Notes: generated by a model from the letters alone, not told the origin. A stretch of DNA of 64,000 nucleotides from Cetobacterium ceti (GCF_900167275.1 NZ_FUWX01000008.1:41633-105632), one strand, 5' to 3'; positions 42,663 to 51,991 are shown, counted from the stretch's first letter. Made by a program: numbers and translations.

Positions 42663-42974
42663 TTATTCCTTTATTTCAATTTGTTCAGAATTATCTGTTG
42701 TTTCTTGATCAAGAGGGAAGAATGGATTTAAATCACTATTTTGTTCTACATCCTCCTCTGTAGTTATAGTATCCTCCTTTTTATCTTTAGGCAATATAAT
42801 TTTATTTTTATTCATTTCTTCAGTTTTATTTAATTCCTGTTCATCTACTTTTTCATTTTTTATCTGTTCCTTAGATTCTATTTTTGTTTCCTTATTATCT
42901 TTTATAAGGGCTCCATAAGAAAATAAATTAAACATAAAAAATACTCCCCATAGATAAATAAAATGTTTTTTCAT
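42663..42974 (-). CDS. Small secreted acidic protein, first gene of a two-component operon
   Basis: A 103-residue protein with a signal peptide (YLWGVFFMFNLFSYGAL) and an about 80-residue, highly charged Glu/Lys/Asn-rich mature part without cysteine, likely disordered. It starts the operon that encodes the response regulator, kinase and a small lipoprotein. It may be a periplasmic modulator or target of the kinase; this is inferred only from gene order. Ribosome binding site AGGAGG. Confidence 0.72.
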   Translation of the reverse strand: MKKHFIYLWGVFFMFNLFSYGALIKDNKETKIESKEQIKNEKVDEQELNKTEEMNKNKIILPKDKKEDTITTEEDVEQNSDLNPFFPLDQETTDNSEQIEIKE

Positions 42975-43040
42975 ATAATTCCTCCTCTATTATTTAATCT
43001 ATCTAGAATATATTAGTTTAATATCTCATTTAAATCCCTT

Positions 43041-43080
43041 AAAAAAAAAAGTAGGATTAACGATTATAATCCCACTTTAA
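43041..43080 (-). terminator. Terminator of the tctCBA operon
   Basis: On the minus strand AAAGTGGGATTA / TAATCCTACTTT form an almost perfect stem followed by a run of T, 10 bases after the tctA stop codon. Confidence 0.85.
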
Positions 43081-43089
43081 GTTAATTTT

Positions 43090-44586
43090 TTATTTTTTCT
43101 TTGATAGAATGCTTTTTACTAAAGGATAAACTAACATTATTACACAGGCAATCATAAGTACAGCTGTAATTGGTTTTGTAAATACTTTAACTAAATCTCC
43201 ATTACTAAGAGTATAAGCTCTTCTAAAATTAGATTCACTCATTTGTCCAAGAACTAATCCTAGTACTAAAGCTGCTGAATTATAACCTAGCTTTACAAAA
43301 ATATAACCTATAATTCCAGCACTAGCCATTAAAATAACATCTCCCATATTATTTTTAAGGGCATAGGCACCAATAGTTGCAAGCATAACAATAACAGGTC
43401 CTAAAATCGTATATGGAATTGCAAGAATCTTAGCAAAAACCTTTGCTACTCCCATGGCAACAATAACCATAACTATATTTGTAACTAACATTGATCCAAA
43501 TACAGAGGCTAAATATTCTGGCTGAGTTTTTACAAGAAGTGGTCCTATCTGAACACCTTTTATAACCAAGGCAGTCATCATTATTGCTGCTGCATTTCCC
43601 CCAGGAATTCCAAGGGAAAGAAGTGGAACCATCGACCCTCCAGTTGCAGCGTTATTTGCAGCTTCTGAAGCAACAATTCCATCAGCAATACCTGTTCCCA
43701 ATTTTTCTGGATGTTTGGAAACTTTTTTCTCTATAGCATAGGATAAAAATGAAGCGATAGTTGCTCCTGCTCCAGGTAAAATACCAACTAAAGTTCCTAA
43801 TATAGATGATCTTGCCATTGTTGATTTTGTTTCCCAAACTTCTTTAGCTGTTGGTAAAACTGTTTTCATTTTTTTAGAACTATCATTTTTTTCATCTACT
43901 GCTTGAACTTTTTTAGGTTTTATAGTTTGTTTTAAAACTTCTGTAACAGCAAAAAGTCCTATCATTATAGGAATCATTTCAATTCCTGATAAAAGAGTAG
44001 AAGTTCCCCAAGTGAACCGTGCTATTCCTAACATAGGGTCCATTCCAACACATGCTAATAATAATCCTATTAAACCAGATATTAAAGTTTTTACAATATT
44101 ATCACTGTCAAGGCAAGATAAAACAGATAAACCTAGAAATGAAACGGCAAATAATTCTGATGGACCAAACTCCAAAGCTATATTTGAAAGTTGTGGAGAT
44201 ACTAAGGCCATAGCAAAAGCTGCTACAAGTCCCCCAACTGCTGAAGCAACTAGGGAAAATCCAAGAGCCTTTCCAGCTTCTCCTCTTTGAGCCATTGGAT
44301 AACCATCAAATGTAGTTGGAGCACTTGAAGGAGTTCCGGGTATTTTAAATAAAATAGCAGTAATTCCTCCTCCTGTAATTGAAGCACAATATACAGATAC
44401 TAAAAAGGCAATTGCAATTACAGGGCTCATTGCATATGCAAAGGGAAGAGCAAGAGCTACAGCCATAGAAGCACTTACCCCTGGCATGGCTCCAAAAATA
44501 ACTCCAAGGATAGTTCCGGCAGTTATTAATAAAAATGTACTAGGGTTCAAAATTATTTTTAGTCCTAAACCTAATAAATCAAACAT
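43090..44586 (-). CDS. Tripartite tricarboxylate transporter, large membrane subunit TctA
   Basis: A 498-residue membrane protein with about twelve helices. TctA signatures are GTILGVIFGAMPGVSASMAVA near the N-terminus (given as two overlapping parts: GAMPGVSASM), GIPGTPSSAPTTFDGYPMA and the repeat GILPGAGATIASFLSYA. It forms the transport channel with TctB and takes substrate from TctC. It starts 3 bases after tctB. The substrate may be citrate, aconitate or another tri/dicarboxylate, judged from the co-regulated hydratase. Confidence 0.93.
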   Translation of the reverse strand: MFDLLGLGLKIILNPSTFLLITAGTILGVIFGAMPGVSASMAVALALPFAYAMSPVIAIAFLVSVYCASITGGGITAILFKIPGTPSSAPTTFDGYPMAQRGEAGKALGFSLVASAVGGLVAAFAMALVSPQLSNIALEFGPSELFAVSFLGLSVLSCLDSDNIVKTLISGLIGLLLACVGMDPMLGIARFTWGTSTLLSGIEMIPIMIGLFAVTEVLKQTIKPKKVQAVDEKNDSSKKMKTVLPTAKEVWETKSTMARSSILGTLVGILPGAGATIASFLSYAIEKKVSKHPEKLGTGIADGIVASEAANNAATGGSMVPLLSLGIPGGNAAAIMMTALVIKGVQIGPLLVKTQPEYLASVFGSMLVTNIVMVIVAMGVAKVFAKILAIPYTILGPVIVMLATIGAYALKNNMGDVILMASAGIIGYIFVKLGYNSAALVLGLVLGQMSESNFRRAYTLSNGDLVKVFTKPITAVLMIACVIMLVYPLVKSILSKKK

Positions 44587-44589
44587 AAA

Positions 44590-45105
44590 CTATAGCCCCC
44601 TTCTAATATTTAATAAAATTCCTTCAAATCCAAGAGCTAAGCTACGGAATATTCCAATTCCTCTTTCAAGTCTGATATCTAGTAGTCCTTGGAAAAGAAT
44701 ATAAAGAATTAAGGTTATAATTAAGGAGTTTAAAAGTAATTTTATTATATTTCTTTCTCCTAATAGAATTCCATAGGCTGCTAAAAAAATAAAACACCCT
44801 GTCACAAATCCAATATAAGGCATAGATGTTGCCATAAATATAATTAAAACCATTCCTATGAAAAGTTTCCCTTTGAAAAACTCTCCAATATTTATTTTTT
44901 CACAATTTTTATGATTTCCACTTTTTATTTGTTTTACAACATTTATAAGTAGCAATATTACCATTAAAACTATAATAATTCTTGGCCAAAAAGCAGCCCC
45001 TAATTCAGTAAGAGTAGGAGCAGGTGATTCTACTCCAACTAAGAAGAAACAATAAATATTAAATAATATTAATCCAATTGAAAATATTATATCCAAATCA
45101 TCCAC
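44590..45105 (-). CDS. Tripartite tricarboxylate transporter, small membrane subunit TctB
   Basis: A 171-residue membrane protein with four hydrophobic segments and the TctB pattern AFWPRIIIVLM near residue 40. The start is uncertain: the GTG at 45105 is only two bases from AGGGAG, so the TTG at 45096 (three codons later) is better spaced. It lies 23 bases after tctC and 3 before tctA. Confidence 0.88.
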   Translation of the reverse strand: MDDLDIIFSIGLILFNIYCFFLVGVESPAPTLTELGAAFWPRIIIVLMVILLLINVVKQIKSGNHKNCEKINIGEFFKGKLFIGMVLIIFMATSMPYIGFVTGCFIFLAAYGILLGERNIIKLLLNSLIITLILYILFQGLLDIRLERGIGIFRSLALGFEGILLNIRRGL

Positions 45106-45128
45106 TCCCTATATTCAAGTTCTTTAAT

Positions 45129-46106
45129 TTATTGTTTATTTCCAAATAATTGATTTAAAGAGTTATAATCAGCTTCCCATTGATTTTTAAAATCTTCTCT
45201 ATTTAACCATCCAGTTCTTTGATTTAATCCTTCTTGTTTTGCCCAATTTTGGAAGAAGTCACTTGCTATGGCTTTTTGAGCAGCATTTTCAAAAGATTCT
45301 AAAGCCTTTTCAGGTGTTCCTTTAATATAAAATATTCCCCTAGCAGGGCCAAAATATGTATTTAATCCTAAGTCTTTAGCTGAAGGAACATTTTCATATC
45401 CAGGTAAAGTCAATTTATTTTCTGTTAAAGATAATAAAACTTTCATATCACCAGAAGCAACCATTGCAGCAACTTCTGCTGGACCAACACAAGCTATATC
45501 CACATGACCTCCAATAACATCTGCATTTAATTGTGACCCTTCAGTATAAGCAACTGGTTCAATTTTTCCCTTTGTAGCTCCTAAAATACAAGCAGCATCA
45601 AGACCAGTTATTGTCATTACTCCAGCCTTTATTTTCCCAGGATTATTATTAACATATTCCATTAATTCTTGGAAATTGTTATATGGAGATTTTGCACTTG
45701 TTACAAAGATGTTAACATCATGCACCATTTGTACTAACGGATTTAAAGTTCCATATACATCATATGCTGTTGCTCCAGAAATTTGTGCAAGAAGTGGAGA
45801 TGGGGTTGCCATAATATAAGTATATCCATCTGCTGGTTGCTTTGCTCCAAATTGAATTCCAGAAATTCCTCCAGCTCCAGCTCTATTATTTACAACCACA
45901 GGAACTCCTAATTCTTTTTCTAAAGCTGTTGCAAAAGTTCTAGTAGTTGTATCTGCTCCTCCACCTGTTCCCCACGGACAAATAATTTCTACTTTTCTTT
46001 CCCACTTCCAAGGGCCATCTTCCTGGGCAACTTCAGCTGTTCCCCCACCACATGCTCCTAATAATAAAGTTGTTGATAATAGTGCTAAGATTTTTTTCTT
46101 TAACAT
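45129..46106 (-). CDS. Tripartite tricarboxylate transporter, substrate-binding lipoprotein TctC
   Basis: A 325-residue Bug/TctC-family binding protein. Lipobox LLLGACGG makes it an anchored lipoprotein. The family core is visible: VEIICPWGTGGGADTTTR, VVVNNRAGAGGISG, and ADGYTYIMATPSP. It is first in the tctCBA operon behind GGGGGAG, with a GntR-type operator at 46238-46251 upstream. Confidence 0.93.
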   Translation of the reverse strand: MLKKKILALLSTTLLLGACGGGTAEVAQEDGPWKWERKVEIICPWGTGGGADTTTRTFATALEKELGVPVVVNNRAGAGGISGIQFGAKQPADGYTYIMATPSPLLAQISGATAYDVYGTLNPLVQMVHDVNIFVTSAKSPYNNFQELMEYVNNNPGKIKAGVMTITGLDAACILGATKGKIEPVAYTEGSQLNADVIGGHVDIACVGPAEVAAMVASGDMKVLLSLTENKLTLPGYENVPSAKDLGLNTYFGPARGIFYIKGTPEKALESFENAAQKAIASDFFQNWAKQEGLNQRTGWLNREDFKNQWEADYNSLNQLFGNKQ

Positions 46107-46237
46107 AGATTTCTCCCCCTTTATTTTTTTATAAAAAAAAATCCTAAAAATATTACAAGAACAGAAATTATTATTTAAATTATTTTTTAGTATAATTTTA
46201 GCTCTGTATAATTTTTTAGAATTTTTTATTTTTGAAT

Positions 46238-46251
46238 ATTTGTATGCAATT
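46238..46251. promoter_or_regulatory. Candidate GntR operator upstream of tctC
   Basis: ATTTGTATGCAATT matches the perfect palindrome AATTGTATACAATT before the hydratase gene at 12 of 14 positions. It lies between gntR and tctC. Confidence 0.6.
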
Positions 46252-46277
46252 ATTTTTTTGAAAATTTTTTTAATTTT

Positions 46278-46916
46278 TTAATTTTCTTTTTTTAAAAATG
46301 TAATTATAGTATATTTCGCATTTTCTAAATGTTTTCTATTTATTTCTTCAACTTTTTCTAAATTTTTCTCTTTTAAAGAAAGATAAAGTTCATAGTGTTC
46401 CTCAAAGGCTTTTAAAACTCTATCAGTATTTTTCAAAGCTCCTCTTTTCAATTTTGATATAATAAAATCATAATGTTTTAATATTTTTATAGTAAATTCC
46501 AAATTGGATATTCTATACAATTCTTCATTGAATTGGAAAAATAATTTTCTAGCAGCTTCCCAATTCTCAAAATCTAAATGATATTTAGTCATTGCTAAAT
46601 TTTCTGATAATATTCCAATATCATAATTATTATCAATAATAGATTTAAATAATAAATTTTCTAAAACTATTCTAATTTCAAAAATTTCTTGAATTTTTTT
46701 TTCATCTATATTCATTACTCTAAGTCTTCCATTGGGAAGTCGTTCTATTATTCCTTCAATTTCCAATTGTTTAATTGCCTCTCTTAAAGGAGTTCTGCTT
46801 ATATTTAATTTATTAGAATAATCAATTTCAACAATTTTATCCCCAAAATTTAACTCACCTTCTAAAATGTCTTTTTTTATAAGATTATAGATGTTATTAC
46901 TAACATTTGTTCTCAT
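46278..46916 (-). CDS. GntR-family (FadR subfamily) transcriptional regulator
   Basis: A 212-residue regulator with an N-terminal winged helix (SRTPLREAIKQLEIEGIIERLPNGRLRV cut here to SRTPLREAIKQLEIEG and ERLPNGRLRV) and a C-terminal all-helical FCD ligand-binding domain. It sits between the tct operon and the hydratase, and three related palindromes built on TTGTATACAA surround it. It probably responds to the transported carboxylate and controls both units. Confidence 0.92.
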   Translation of the reverse strand: MRTNVSNNIYNLIKKDILEGELNFGDKIVEIDYSNKLNISRTPLREAIKQLEIEGIIERLPNGRLRVMNIDEKKIQEIFEIRIVLENLLFKSIIDNNYDIGILSENLAMTKYHLDFENWEAARKLFFQFNEELYRISNLEFTIKILKHYDFIISKLKRGALKNTDRVLKAFEEHYELYLSLKEKNLEKVEEINRKHLENAKYTIITFLKKEN

Positions 46917-47314
46917 AGATATTTTCTCCCTAAATTAAAGTTTCTTATTATTATAATACCAAAAGATACTTTTTTAAAGAACTATATTTTTAAGGCAATA
47001 AAGCTGGATTTTAAAGTAAAATTGTTATTTAATGACCCAGTAACTTTGCGAGTTTGAAAATGGCAACCAGAACAATAAAAATGAGGTTTATGTAATATCT
47101 TCCAGCTCTTTACCAAATTTCGGAAAAAAGCATTTGTAAAATATTATAATTGTATACATTTTTCATTATAAGTTTATTTTATGAATTTACAAATGTCAAG
47201 TGATTTTTAAAAAAACATTTCAACTTAAAACAAAACATAATAAAGTTGATTTTTTAATTCAAGTCAAGTATAAAATAATTGTATACAATTATGCAATTAT
47301 TCAAGGAGGATTTA
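46917..47314. promoter_or_regulatory. Divergent control region between gntR and the hydratase gene
   Basis: This 398-base gap carries two operator-like palindromes: AATTGTATACATTT (47148-47161) and AATTGTATACAATT (47277-47290). A hydratase promoter is TTGATT (47246-47251), 17 bases, TATAAA (47269-47274), so the second palindrome covers the start site. The part at about 47035-47130 is less AT-rich than its surroundings and holds only a tiny minus frame ending FGKELEDIT, possibly a relic. Nothing else is visible. Confidence 0.6.
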
Positions 47315-49504
47315 ATGATTAAAATATATGAAAATGGATGTTTCTTTAATAATGGTAAAATTGCTTCTAGTGATAATTATTCCAAAGAAGAGGGAAAAAA
47401 AGGTACTATTGCTTATTCAATCTTAAAAGATCACAATATCTCAAATTCTATGGAAAATCTTAATTTAAAATTTGATGCACTTGCGTCTCACGATATAACA
47501 TATGTGGGAATTATTCAAACAGCTAAAGCTAGTGGATTAGAAAAATTTCCGATTCCTTATGTTTTGACAAATTGTCATAATACTCTTTGTGCAGTTGGAG
47601 GAACAATTAATGAAGATGACCATATGTTTGGTTTATCAGCTGCTAAAAAATATGGAGGAATATATGTTCCACCTCATCAAGGGGTTATTCATCAATATAT
47701 GAGAGAAACTTTAGCTGGGTGTGGAAAAATGATTTTAGGTTCTGATAGTCATACACGTTATGGAGCTTTAGGAACAATGGCCATAGGCGAAGGTGGGGGA
47801 GAGCTTGTTAAGCAACTTTTAAATAAAACTTATGATATTAAATATCCACAAGTTGTGGGAATTTATTTAAAGGGAACTCCTAAAAAAGGAATTGGACCAC
47901 AAGATATTGCTCTTACTATTATTAAAGAAGTTTTTTCTAGAGGTCTTGTAAAAAATAAAGTTATGGAATTTATTGGAGATGGAATAGAAAATCTTTCTGT
48001 GGAATTTAGAAATGGAATAGATGTTATGACAACAGAAACAACTTGTTTAACTTCCATTTGGAAAACAGATAATAAAGTTAAAGAATATTTAAAAATACAT
48101 GGAAGAGAGGAAGAATATAAAGAATTATCTCCAAAAGAGATAGCTTATTATGATTTATTAATTGAAATAGATTTAAATAAAATTGAATCTATGATCGCAC
48201 TACCTTTTCATCCAAGTAATGTTTACTCTATAAAAGAACTTTTAAAAAATCCCTATGAAATTTTTGATAAAATTGAAAAAGATGCTCTATCTCAAGGAAT
48301 TAAAATTGATTTAAAAAGTAAAATAAAAAATGGAAAAATTATTGCAGAACAGGGAATTATAGCAGGATGTGCTGGTGGAACATATGATAATATAATTGAT
48401 GTGGGAGATATTTTATCTGGAAAAAATATTGGAATTGATTTTTCTTTAAATGTTTATCCATCCAGTCAGCCAACAAATATTTCTTTAAATAAAAATGGAA
48501 CAAGTGGAAAAATTCTAGAAGCTGGAGCTATTATGAGAACTGCTTTTTGTGGTCCATGTTTTGGTGCTGGAGATACTCCAGCTAATGGACAACTTAGTTT
48601 AAGACATACAACTAGAAATTTTCCAAATAGAGAGGGATCTAAACCTGGAGATGGACAAATTTCTATGGTAGCTTTAATGGATGCAAGATCAATTGCTGCA
48701 ACAGCAATTAATGGTGGAATTTTAACTCCTGCTACAGATTTAAATATAGAGTATACCAAGCCTATTTACACTTATGATGACGGAGTTTATAAAAATAAAG
48801 TTTATTATGGTTATGAAAAAAATAATGATACTTCTTTGATTTACGGTCCGAATATTATTGATTGGCCAAAATTTATGGAACTTCCAGAACATTTACTTTT
48901 AAAAGTTGTAGCTTATATTGATGATCCTGTAACTACAACTGATGAATTAATTCCTTCTGGAGAAACATCATCTTATAGATCTAACCCTAAAAAACTTTCA
49001 GAATTTACCTTAAGTAGAAGAGTTCCTGAATATGTTACTCGTGCAAAGGAAGTTCAATCTTTAGAAGACAAATCTGTTTTTCTGAAAAAAATTCAAAACA
49101 TCTTAAATTTAAAAGATGTAGATTCTTCAAAATTTGCAATTGGAAGTACAATTTATGCCAATAAACCTGGGGATGGATCAGCTAGAGAACAAGCTGCATC
49201 ATGTCAAAAAGTTCTGGGAGCTTGGGGTAATATTGCCATGGAATATGCAACTAAAAGATATCGTTCGAATCTTATTAACTGGGGAATTATTCCTCTTTTA
49301 ACCAAGGAGAAAGATAAAATTAAAGAAAACTCTTATATTTTTATAAAAGATATAAAAAAGGTTCTAAATGACAATATGGAAAATGTAAAAGGATATGATT
49401 TAGAAACTGGAGAAGAAATTTTATTTACTTTAGGTTATTTAACTGAGACAGAAAGAAAAGTTTTAATAGCTGGATGTTTAATTAATTATTATAAATCTCT
49501 ATAA
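47315..49504 (+). CDS. Aconitase-family hydratase
   Basis: A 729-residue iron-sulfur hydratase of the aconitase superfamily (COG1048, like E. coli YbhJ), related to but distinct from housekeeping AcnA/AcnB. The [4Fe-4S] ligands are IIAGCAGGTYDN and FCGPCFGAGDTP; LGSDSHTRYGALGTMAIGEGG and the C-terminal swivel domain (IYANKPGDGSAREQAASC) are present. I start at ATG 47315 with AAGGAGG upstream; the frame runs back to 47279 through the operator. Co-regulation with tctCBA suggests it handles the imported tri- or dicarboxylate. Confidence 0.9.
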   Translation: MIKIYENGCFFNNGKIASSDNYSKEEGKKGTIAYSILKDHNISNSMENLNLKFDALASHDITYVGIIQTAKASGLEKFPIPYVLTNCHNTLCAVGGTINEDDHMFGLSAAKKYGGIYVPPHQGVIHQYMRETLAGCGKMILGSDSHTRYGALGTMAIGEGGGELVKQLLNKTYDIKYPQVVGIYLKGTPKKGIGPQDIALTIIKEVFSRGLVKNKVMEFIGDGIENLSVEFRNGIDVMTTETTCLTSIWKTDNKVKEYLKIHGREEEYKELSPKEIAYYDLLIEIDLNKIESMIALPFHPSNVYSIKELLKNPYEIFDKIEKDALSQGIKIDLKSKIKNGKIIAEQGIIAGCAGGTYDNIIDVGDILSGKNIGIDFSLNVYPSSQPTNISLNKNGTSGKILEAGAIMRTAFCGPCFGAGDTPANGQLSLRHTTRNFPNREGSKPGDGQISMVALMDARSIAATAINGGILTPATDLNIEYTKPIYTYDDGVYKNKVYYGYEKNNDTSLIYGPNIIDWPKFMELPEHLLLKVVAYIDDPVTTTDELIPSGETSSYRSNPKKLSEFTLSRRVPEYVTRAKEVQSLEDKSVFLKKIQNILNLKDVDSSKFAIGSTIYANKPGDGSAREQAASCQKVLGAWGNIAMEYATKRYRSNLINWGIIPLLTKEKDKIKENSYIFIKDIKKVLNDNMENVKGYDLETGEEILFTLGYLTETERKVLIAGCLINYYKSL

Positions 49505-49513
49505 TTTTTCTAT

Positions 49514-49541
49514 ACCCCCTATTTAGATAGGGGGTTTTTTA
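49514..49541 (+). terminator. Terminator after the hydratase gene
   Basis: ACCCCCTAT (49514-49522) pairs with ATAGGGGGT (49527-49535), loop TTAG, then T-run. Confidence 0.93.
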
Positions 49542-49703
49542 ATAAACCTTTTGATAGTAAATTCAGTAATGATTTTAAGAATTCACAAGTAAAAATTTAT
49601 AGATAATTCTTATTAAAATTGAATTTATATTCAAATTCTATTTACAAATGGATTTTTATAAAGTAATATTTCTATTAGACCAACCAATCAAAGGAGGCAC
49701 AGG

Positions 49704-50150
49704 ATGATTATCTTAAAAGAAATTAATTGTATCAAAGAAGCAACTCAATTACTAAATGACCATTTAATTAAAGGAAATATTTTAGGTGGAGATTTTATAG
49801 GAGTAACATCAGGAAAGATTAATAACATTTCTTATGACGGTGACTTTTTTAAGTTTGTTCCAGAAGATGGAGAAGTAGGAGAAATTCAATTTAAATTTAA
49901 TGGACTAAAAGTTATAAAAATAAATGATGAACCAAATGGACTTGTTTTTATAATGAATGGAAATGAAACTTGTGTTAATGATATGGAAAAAGAATTAATT
50001 ACTCAATTTGATCAGTGTGCCATAATCAATAATGGTGAAAGTTATAAGATTCTCACAGAGGGAATCGTAGGAGTATTTAATATTCAACCTCAACCTATTG
50101 ATACAGGGGTTCTTTTATTTCAATTAAGAAATAAAACTGTTTTATTGTAA
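49704..50150 (+). CDS. Hypothetical protein
   Basis: A 148-residue soluble protein with a strong AAAGGAGG site and its own terminator, so it is a real single-gene unit. Predicted structure is mostly beta with two helices (KEINCIKEATQLLNDHLIKG at the N-terminus). There is no signal peptide. I do not recognise the family. The 199-base gap before it shows nothing beyond AT-rich promoter-like sequence. Confidence 0.75.
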   Translation: MIILKEINCIKEATQLLNDHLIKGNILGGDFIGVTSGKINNISYDGDFFKFVPEDGEVGEIQFKFNGLKVIKINDEPNGLVFIMNGNETCVNDMEKELITQFDQCAIINNGESYKILTEGIVGVFNIQPQPIDTGVLLFQLRNKTVLL

Positions 50151-50156
50151 AAATAT

Positions 50157-50191
50157 ATAGGAATCCTTTTAATTTTAAAAAGGATTCCTAT
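50157..50191. terminator. Bidirectional terminator
   Basis: ATAGGAATCCTTTT (50157-50170) pairs perfectly with AAAAGGATTCCTAT (50178-50191). The TAG stop codon of the minus-strand GNAT gene lies inside the stem. Confidence 0.85.
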
Positions 50192-50676
50192 AATTCTAAA
50201 GTCATATGTCTAATTTTAAAGCCTAATTTTTTATAAAAATTTAAAGCTGGTTTATTAAAGTTCCAAACATTTAATAAAATTGTATCTATTTTATGCTCTA
50301 TTTTAAATTTTTTTATAAATTCTATTAAATTTTTACCTACACATCTTTTTTGATATTGAGGAAAAACTCCTATAACATCCAAGAATAAATATTTTCTTTT
50401 ATAAACTAAAAAATTTTCAGGTATATCAACAATTCTAAATTGAAGTCCTCCCAATATTTTTTCTCCTTCTTTTTCTTTTACTACATATAAATATGTATCT
50501 TTTTCTTGTAGGAGGTTTTCATATTTTTCTTTTGAGAAGAAATAATCAGTTTTCTTAAAATTATCATAACGTTCATTGACATGAATATTATGTACATATA
50601 AAAATAATTTATCTATTTCTTTGAAATCATTAATTTCACATTTAACTATTTTTAAATCAATTTTATTATTTGCCAT
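50188..50676 (-). CDS. GNAT N-acetyltransferase
   Basis: A 162-residue GNAT protein: an N-terminal DUYF-type strand set, VIGVFPQYQKRCVGKNLIEF (acetyl-CoA loop, about 110-129), then TILLNVWNFNKPALNFYKKLGF (given as TILLNVWNFNKPALNFYKKL) and a short tail. Substrate unknown. It precedes no obvious partner; the gene upstream on the same strand is an unknown 30 bases away. Confidence 0.86.
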   Translation of the reverse strand: MANNKIDLKIVKCEINDFKEIDKLFLYVHNIHVNERYDNFKKTDYFFSKEKYENLLQEKDTYLYVVKEKEGEKILGGLQFRIVDIPENFLVYKRKYLFLDVIGVFPQYQKRCVGKNLIEFIKKFKIEHKIDTILLNVWNFNKPALNFYKKLGFKIRHMTLEL

Positions 50677-50706
50677 TTATTTCTCCTCATTTATAAATAT
50701 TTTAAT

Positions 50707-51027
50707 TTATATTTTATTTTTAAAATTTAAGATATTATCTTTTAGTACTGAATATTTATCACATAGTAATAAGATATCTTCATCTTTTAAAGATTCAATA
50801 TTTTCATTTGTAATTGCAGGGCTAGGATAGAGAACATAATCATAAGAAAATTTTACCCATCCATTAGTATCTATTCCTATTACCACAACTTTTCCGATAC
50901 TATTCATAGTATCTTCTTCAAAAAATTTAATTATTTTATGCTCACGTATTTTAGAATAATTTTGTAATTCTTTTCTTTTTAAAATAGATTCTCTAACTTC
51001 AGTTATTAGATATAAATTCTTATTCAT
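50707..51027 (-). CDS. Hypothetical protein
   Basis: A 106-residue soluble protein with an AGGAGG ribosome binding site. The middle (VVVIGIDTNGWVKFSYDYVL) looks like a beta sandwich strand pair; both ends are helical and lysine-rich. No family recognised. It lies 30 bases upstream of a GNAT gene on the same strand and may share its transcript. Confidence 0.65.
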   Translation of the reverse strand: MNKNLYLITEVRESILKRKELQNYSKIREHKIIKFFEEDTMNSIGKVVVIGIDTNGWVKFSYDYVLYPSPAITNENIESLKDEDILLLCDKYSVLKDNILNFKNKI

Positions 51028-51094
51028 ATGAAACTCCTCCTAATATTATTTAATAGTTCTAAAAGTTTCTATCTTATTTAAGGAAATTATCCTT

Positions 51095-51991
51095 TTAAAT
51101 TTTTTTCTTTTTTAAGGCAAAAAGACAACCGATGACTACTATTAATCCTCCTATTCCTTGTATTGGATTTATTTTTTCATTTAAAATAATATATCCTACT
51201 ATAGCTGTAGATAAAGGAATTATCAATTGAAGAATATTAAAAACAACAACTCCTTGTTTTTGAACAATATAAAATGCCATTAACATCCCAGTGATCATCC
51301 CGTAAATTCCTGATAAACTAAGTCCTATTAAAAGCCCCTTGCTAACTTCTTGTAATTCAATAATTTTTCCTGTGTTCATTGCTAAGGTAAAATAAATCAA
51401 TCCAGAAAGACAGGCTGTAAAAGCACTAATAACTATCGCATGTAAATGTTTCCCTACATTTTTTACTATTAAATTTTGAATAGATTGAATAAAAATTCCC
51501 GTTCCTAAAAATATAGCCCCATAAAAAAAATCTTTACTATTTCCATTTTTATTTCCATAAATAACAAAAATTAAAGATCCTATTATTGCTAAAATACTTC
51601 CTAAATAAAAACTTATATTTTTTATTCGTGCTCTTTCATCCTTATAAAATATTCCAGCCATAAAAATTGCTAAAGGCATTGCTAAAATTCCAAAAATGCT
51701 TCCTGCTAATGCAGAAGTTCTCTTAAGCCCGTTTATAAAAAAATACATATTTCCTGTCATAAGAATTGCTAATATTAGAAGTTTTAAAATTAGAAAAGGA
51801 TTTTTTAATATTTTTTTTAATTCATATTTAAATTTAAATAAAGAAATTATTAAAAATAGTATTCCTCCAGATAAAAATCTAACAGCATTATTATTAAGTG
51901 TTTCAAAATTCATGCTCATAAATCTCATAATTGGAAATCCAAATCCCATAAGAATTATATAAGCAACTCTAATTGAATATTCATTATTCAT
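51095..51991 (-). CDS. EamA/DMT-family transporter
   Basis: A 298-residue membrane protein with ten helices in two EamA repeats (the second starting near FFYGAIFLGTGIFIQSIQN). It has the usual N-terminal GFPIMRF and mid-repeat NGLKRTSALAGSIFG motifs of drug/metabolite exporters. Substrate unknown. An AAAAAGGAG site precedes the start. Confidence 0.9.
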   Translation of the reverse strand: MNNEYSIRVAYIILMGFGFPIMRFMSMNFETLNNNAVRFLSGGILFLIISLFKFKYELKKILKNPFLILKLLILAILMTGNMYFFINGLKRTSALAGSIFGILAMPLAIFMAGIFYKDERARIKNISFYLGSILAIIGSLIFVIYGNKNGNSKDFFYGAIFLGTGIFIQSIQNLIVKNVGKHLHAIVISAFTACLSGLIYFTLAMNTGKIIELQEVSKGLLIGLSLSGIYGMITGMLMAFYIVQKQGVVVFNILQLIIPLSTAIVGYIILNEKINPIQGIGGLIVVIGCLFALKKKKI

